In this document: positions 60,254 to 64,000 of the stretch, piece after piece
Numbering within the stretch: position 1 is the stretch's first letter
Layout: each line of letters opens with the position of its first letter
Assembly: GCA_038087015.1 (NCBI GenBank)
Contig: JASBNA010000076.1
Span: 124,001-188,000, forward strand
DNA: 64,000 nt
From: Cerrena zonata
Lineage: Eukaryota; Basidiomycota; Agaricomycetes; Polyporales; Cerrenaceae
Direction: 5' to 3'
Program-made: the position numbers and the translations under genes
The notes under the pieces: generated by a model
The model's database searches: none
What the model was told of the DNA's origin: nothing
Seen by the model: only the letters and a program-made list of their open reading frames with translations

Positions 60254-60868
60254 CTTTGAATCAAGTTTTTCTTTTATTCAATAAATGAATCAATAAGCTT
60301 CAATATTTTTCGAATGTTTTTGTGTATAGACTTTATGATCTCTTTACTCAAATAGTCATTCAACGTATGTGAAAATCAAATTGAAACACAAGTCTTGTCT
60401 AAAGACTATTCTACTAGTGATTAATCTAGAGAAGTTTATGAATGGGATGCTGGGAAACAAGTCGAATGCAAAAAAGGAATTGTAAATACATATATAAAAA
60501 AAAAAATTTTTCATATTTTCGTGAGCAAAGAGCAATCCCTTTTTTTCTTTCTTTTTTCTTTTTTTTTTTTTACCGCAAAATTTGATTGGTGCATGCGAAT
60601 AGAATACCGATTTCACAGCCAAACTTTAGTTACAACTACATCATGACAAATAATTAAATAAAAACTAATTGAAAAAGCAGAACATTATGATCAAAGAAAA
60701 AAGCAGTTTAAAGAAACAGAAGTCTAATATAAATGTATAGCAGGACTGGCCAACAGAATAGGAAAAAAAAAGCAAATGGTTTTAAAATACTAGTACAGTC
60801 ATAAAATTGAAAGCAAACGAAGAGAGAAACAAAATTATTAATCGATTTGGCAGCAAAGAAGCTTGAGC
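60254..60868. other. Intergenic between the small ORF and the OSH gene
   Basis: T/C-rich and A-rich runs (about 60498-60507 and 60540-60572). No coding or RNA feature recognised. Confidence 0.4.
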
Positions 60869-63800
60869 TTAGAAGATATCGGCACAACCTTCCAATTTTT
60901 GATCTCTTCTAGTTGGCCAATACTTTTCATTGTATTCCCAAAAATTGTCACCAGTAATTGGGTGTGTTTTCTTGACGAACCAATTAGGTTTGTATGTTTC
61001 ACGATTGATCTCACGTTCTTTTCTAGCAGCTCTTTGCTTCTGCTCGACTCTATGTTTTTCATCAGCAGCTTCATCATATCTACCATCTTCCATAGCTCTT
61101 TGATCAGGTCTTAAACGTGTATCAGAAGGTGGCAACCAAGGTTTCAAAGAATTATCAATACCGTTTAATGTTACTGCAAATGCAGTTAAGTTGAATGGAA
61201 CTTTTGGTCTTGGAGCAGCTTCCCAAACCAAAAATTTTTGGCCACTGTAAGGATCACTAGAATCTTTTGATTTTGCAGTTTCGTTATAATCAACTAAAGA
61301 ATCACGTCTACCACTATCATCATTCACCTTTTTAGCAAAAATCTTAGAGTTCCAATGGCCTCCAATAGCCCAGTGAGTCTTTCCTTTAGGGTCCACAACA
61401 TGTCCCGATAATTGGTAAGCAGATGATGCTTTCCAACCTCTTTGTTTCATGTCAACAATGATAGAGTCACCAGTAGTATGATTAGTAACCAACATCTTAC
61501 CATAATTATCAACAGTTGGATTACCCATGATAATACCAACAACTGAGGTGTTGACTTTTTTCCAACTATAAGTTTCTGATTCAACTTTGTTACCGTCTTT
61601 ATCAATAACTCCTTTATCAGGTCTAATAACACAAAACATTTTACCTAAATGGGTGAAATCAAATGACCTACCTTTAAATTGAGAGTCGACAGCGTTTTCA
61701 CCGTAATAGTCCCATTTGATAGATTGGGCATTACAAGCACTAATAGGAGGATGATGGCTGACTTGTTCAGTGATCAATCTATAGTTTTTATCGGGACGAC
61801 AATATTCAAAAGTTTCCCCTAACAATGGGTTGAAAGGTTTAGCAATTCTGTTGATAGTAGATGCATATTCAGAAGCTGCAAATGCAGCCACATAAACAGT
61901 ACGCAATGTTGAATCTTCGTAAGAAGCTGCAGTATCTAATAAATGGTTGTATTCGATATCTTCCGCCAATCTTTGTAACAAAGAAGTACACTCATTAAAG
62001 GAAACTGGTAATGTCATCCTGGTCATATCTTTACCAATCATTGATTTCAAAATACCCCATAAACCTACTTTTGGTCTGTCATCCTCATCCATTGCCAATT
62101 TTGTTCTTGGTGGATTTTCATAACCAAGGAAACTGCCCTCTTCATTAAGGGCAACCTTCATTTTTTCTTGTGCTTTAGTAGCAGCATCGATATCAGATTT
62201 GGATTTTCTGATTTCTTCAGACTTTGCCTCTGGGTTCTCAACATTAAGTGCTGGCACATGTGTCTTTGCACCAGACTCATTTGGTTTCTCGGTTGAATGA
62301 TTTTCTTTAGAAGCTGGAACAGCATCATCAGTGCCGACAGCGGTAGCGGCATCATCTAATTCTGATTTGGAATCCGCATCAGCACCTTCGGTTGGGCGTT
62401 TGGAACCGGCGACACTAGCTCCAGCAGCACCGACAGCGCCAACAGCACCAGCGGCACCAGCGAGAGCACCAGCCGCAGATGCACCAATAGAAGCAGCTTT
62501 ATCTTTCAAGCCAGAGGATGGTTGGTCGGGTTCATCATCGTCATCATCATCAAAGTCACCAGCATCGAAGAATTCATCATCGGAATCGTCTTCCAAAATT
62601 TTTTGGAGGACTTCGTCTTGATTAATATTGAGATTTTGAGTATTTTGAGGAGATAAATCGGATTTCAAAGGGTCTTCAGGTAAAGTTCCAACAGTAGGAA
62701 CTTTATCACGGCTTGAAGAGTTAGGAGGAGCAGATGAAGGTGTTGAAGCACCAGATTTGGCACCACCGCCGGATAAGTACTTTCTCAATTGTTTCTTTTT
62801 ACCTTCATATTCAGCTAATTTATCTTCACGATCTGTTATCTCAGACTCTAATTGACGTATAGATTGTTCCCACAATTTATTGACTTCTCCTTGTCTTTCT
62901 AATTTTCTAATTAATTTTTGATTTCTAGTCGTAACCAAATTATTATATTTAGCGTATAAGTCTTGAATACCCTTCAAAGTTTTGGTACCCACAGTATAAA
63001 CTTCGGTATTACCTTGATCTTCAGATTTGGAGACTAAACTAAATAAGTCTAATAATGAGGTAATCTCAACATCCAAAGCACGCTTAACGGTAGAAACTTG
63101 ATCAACCAATGGGTCAGATAAGTCATCAAGAGAAGATTTAGGATTATAAGATTCGCTTTCGCTATCTTCGTCTTCAATATCGTAATCAAAATCTTCAGTA
63201 GCTGCATTACTCAGAACACTCAAATCTTCACCTTTAGGGGGAAGTAACGAGTCACCAGGGTATTTAGCCAAGTTAGTTCTGGTTTGTTCATTTGACTCTC
63301 TCGAAAACGTATTTGATCTAGATAAGGAACCGGAACCTGTTTCACTAATTTCATCGACATCTGAAACTGTAGAATTATTTTTCTTGTGTTTACTTCTACG
63401 AGGAAGATGTAATAGTCTATGTTTTGATTTTCCTTCAGTAGTGGTAACTGATTCATCAACACTTGTTCTGGTATTACTTCTTGAAATACCATCAACATCC
63501 GATTCATTTCCATTTGTAGTTGATTCGACATCAGAAACACGATTTGAGGCGACTGGAGGAGAAGAAGAGTTTTTCTTTTTGATGTTATCTTTTGCAATTG
63601 TGATTGCATTTTGTAAAGTCCAAACCCATCTATTAGTTTCGATTGGATGATTTGCTTTCAAGTGCCATCTAATACCATTTTTACCAATAATTTCGAATTT
63701 TAATTTTTCTGACGAGTCTAAATGTAAAGTAGCAAAACCAAGATTTATTGAACCTCTACAAGCGTTATTGGTATCATCTTGATTTGAATAATATGATAAA

Positions 63801-64000
63801 ATACCATATTGATCCAAAACAAAATATCTCAATTTATAACCAGAAGCAAAATTAGTCCATTTTCTTAAATAACCTTTATAGGTTGGAGCACCACCGGTTT
63901 TGATTGCATTATTAGTATTAATGACCGGATCCATAATGGTTTGATCTTTAGAGGCAGTTTTCAATAATTTTCTTAACGGGTCATTTTTAGACAGGATCAA
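60869..64000 (-). CDS. OSH-family oxysterol-binding protein (SWH1/OSH2-like), 5' end beyond window
   Basis: At least 1043 codons, entering from the right edge. A PH domain comes first (about 35-130: YKGYLRKWTNFASGYKLRYFVLD, RWVWTLQNAI). Ser-rich and acidic linkers with coiled-coil follow, then a FFAT motif (DEFFDAGD) that binds ER VAP proteins, an Ala/Gly-rich insert, and a complete sterol/PI4P-binding ORD (EVSHHPP-type signature EQVSHHPPISA; GLWGILKSMIGKDMTRMTLPV; FNPLLGETFEY). The C-terminus WEYNEKYWPTRR is typical. This layout is that of the long yeast proteins Swh1/Osh2, which exchange sterol and PI4P at ER-membrane contacts. Their N-terminal ankyrin repeats would lie outside the window. 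SWH1 and OSH2 cannot be told apart here. Confidence 0.93.
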   Translation of the reverse strand: MILSKNDPLRKLLKTASKDQTIMDPVINTNNAIKTGGAPTYKGYLRKWTNFASGYKLRYFVLDQYGILSYYSNQDDTNNACRGSINLGFATLHLDSSEKLKFEIIGKNGIRWHLKANHPIETNRWVWTLQNAITIAKDNIKKKNSSSPPVASNRVSDVESTTNGNESDVDGISRSNTRTSVDESVTTTEGKSKHRLLHLPRRSKHKKNNSTVSDVDEISETGSGSLSRSNTFSRESNEQTRTNLAKYPGDSLLPPKGEDLSVLSNAATEDFDYDIEDEDSESESYNPKSSLDDLSDPLVDQVSTVKRALDVEITSLLDLFSLVSKSEDQGNTEVYTVGTKTLKGIQDLYAKYNNLVTTRNQKLIRKLERQGEVNKLWEQSIRQLESEITDREDKLAEYEGKKKQLRKYLSGGGAKSGASTPSSAPPNSSSRDKVPTVGTLPEDPLKSDLSPQNTQNLNINQDEVLQKILEDDSDDEFFDAGDFDDDDDDEPDQPSSGLKDKAASIGASAAGALAGAAGAVGAVGAAGASVAGSKRPTEGADADSKSELDDAATAVGTDDAVPASKENHSTEKPNESGAKTHVPALNVENPEAKSEEIRKSKSDIDAATKAQEKMKVALNEEGSFLGYENPPRTKLAMDEDDRPKVGLWGILKSMIGKDMTRMTLPVSFNECTSLLQRLAEDIEYNHLLDTAASYEDSTLRTVYVAAFAASEYASTINRIAKPFNPLLGETFEYCRPDKNYRLITEQVSHHPPISACNAQSIKWDYYGENAVDSQFKGRSFDFTHLGKMFCVIRPDKGVIDKDGNKVESETYSWKKVNTSVVGIIMGNPTVDNYGKMLVTNHTTGDSIIVDMKQRGWKASSAYQLSGHVVDPKGKTHWAIGGHWNSKIFAKKVNDDSGRRDSLVDYNETAKSKDSSDPYSGQKFLVWEAAPRPKVPFNLTAFAVTLNGIDNSLKPWLPPSDTRLRPDQRAMEDGRYDEAADEKHRVEQKQRAARKEREINRETYKPNWFVKKTHPITGDNFWEYNEKYWPTRRDQKLEGCADIF

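Noticed and set aside
60338..60622. Lys-rich 88-codon minus-strand ORF
   Set aside because: Produced by A/T homopolymers; no promoter or signature.

Overview
This window is nuclear chromosomal DNA of a budding yeast, most probably from the CTG clade (Candida/Debaryomyces relatives). The evidence is AT-rich DNA, dense and mostly intronless genes, short introns with GTATGT donor and TACTAAC branch sites, Candida-type cell-wall genes (a GPI mannoprotein with flocculin-type repeats and a CRH-family transglycosylase), and CTG codons at positions where relatives carry serine. Leucines written by CTG in a standard-code translation should therefore be read as serine.

Layout, left to right. 1-2.4 kb: the 5' part of ERD2 (HDEL receptor) and a PDI-like ER oxidoreductase. 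2.5-13.7 kb: a GPI wall protein, CFT1 (mRNA 3' processing), GPI11 (GPI-anchor synthesis) and a SUN-domain MPS3-like protein. 14-16.4 kb: QCR9, with a 3-base first exon, and cytosolic tyrosyl-tRNA synthetase TYS1, whose frame is broken by three single-base indels. 17-28 kb: two large UBR-box/RING N-recognin paralogues facing each other, both with frameshifts. 28.5-35.5 kb: EMC6, ABP1 (two SH3 domains), a heme-dependent N-demethylase-family protein, an unknown protein and an SSH4/EAR1-type Rsp5 adaptor. 35.5-44.3 kb: a long promoter region, CRH11, tRNA-Asn(GTT), NHP2, a KH-like protein and SEC26 (beta-COP). 44.7-55.2 kb: a Ser/Asn-rich protein broken by three indels, an intron-containing PA2G4/Cdb4-type protein, RCO1 (Rpd3S), MRP49 and ARG7. 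55.3-64 kb: an OB-fold protein that may be CDC13, a YJU3 monoglyceride lipase, a short-chain dehydrogenase, a small unknown ORF and a long OSH oxysterol-binding protein cut by the window end.

The genes are ordinary housekeeping and cell-wall genes with no operon-like logic. Some neighbours share a theme: ERD2 with an ER-lumenal oxidoreductase, GPI-anchor synthesis near a GPI protein, and the two N-recognins. I found no transposon, CRISPR array, virus-like or clearly transferred element. The points most worth a second look are the convergent UBR paralogues with different predicted substrate pockets, the conserved micro-exon of QCR9, the internal evidence for CTG=Ser, cell-cycle (MCB) boxes upstream of the MPS3-like and CDC13-like genes, and the clustering of about ten single-base frameshifts at 16.0-17.2, 25.2-25.6 and 46.0-47.2 kb, which looks more like local sequence error than gene decay.
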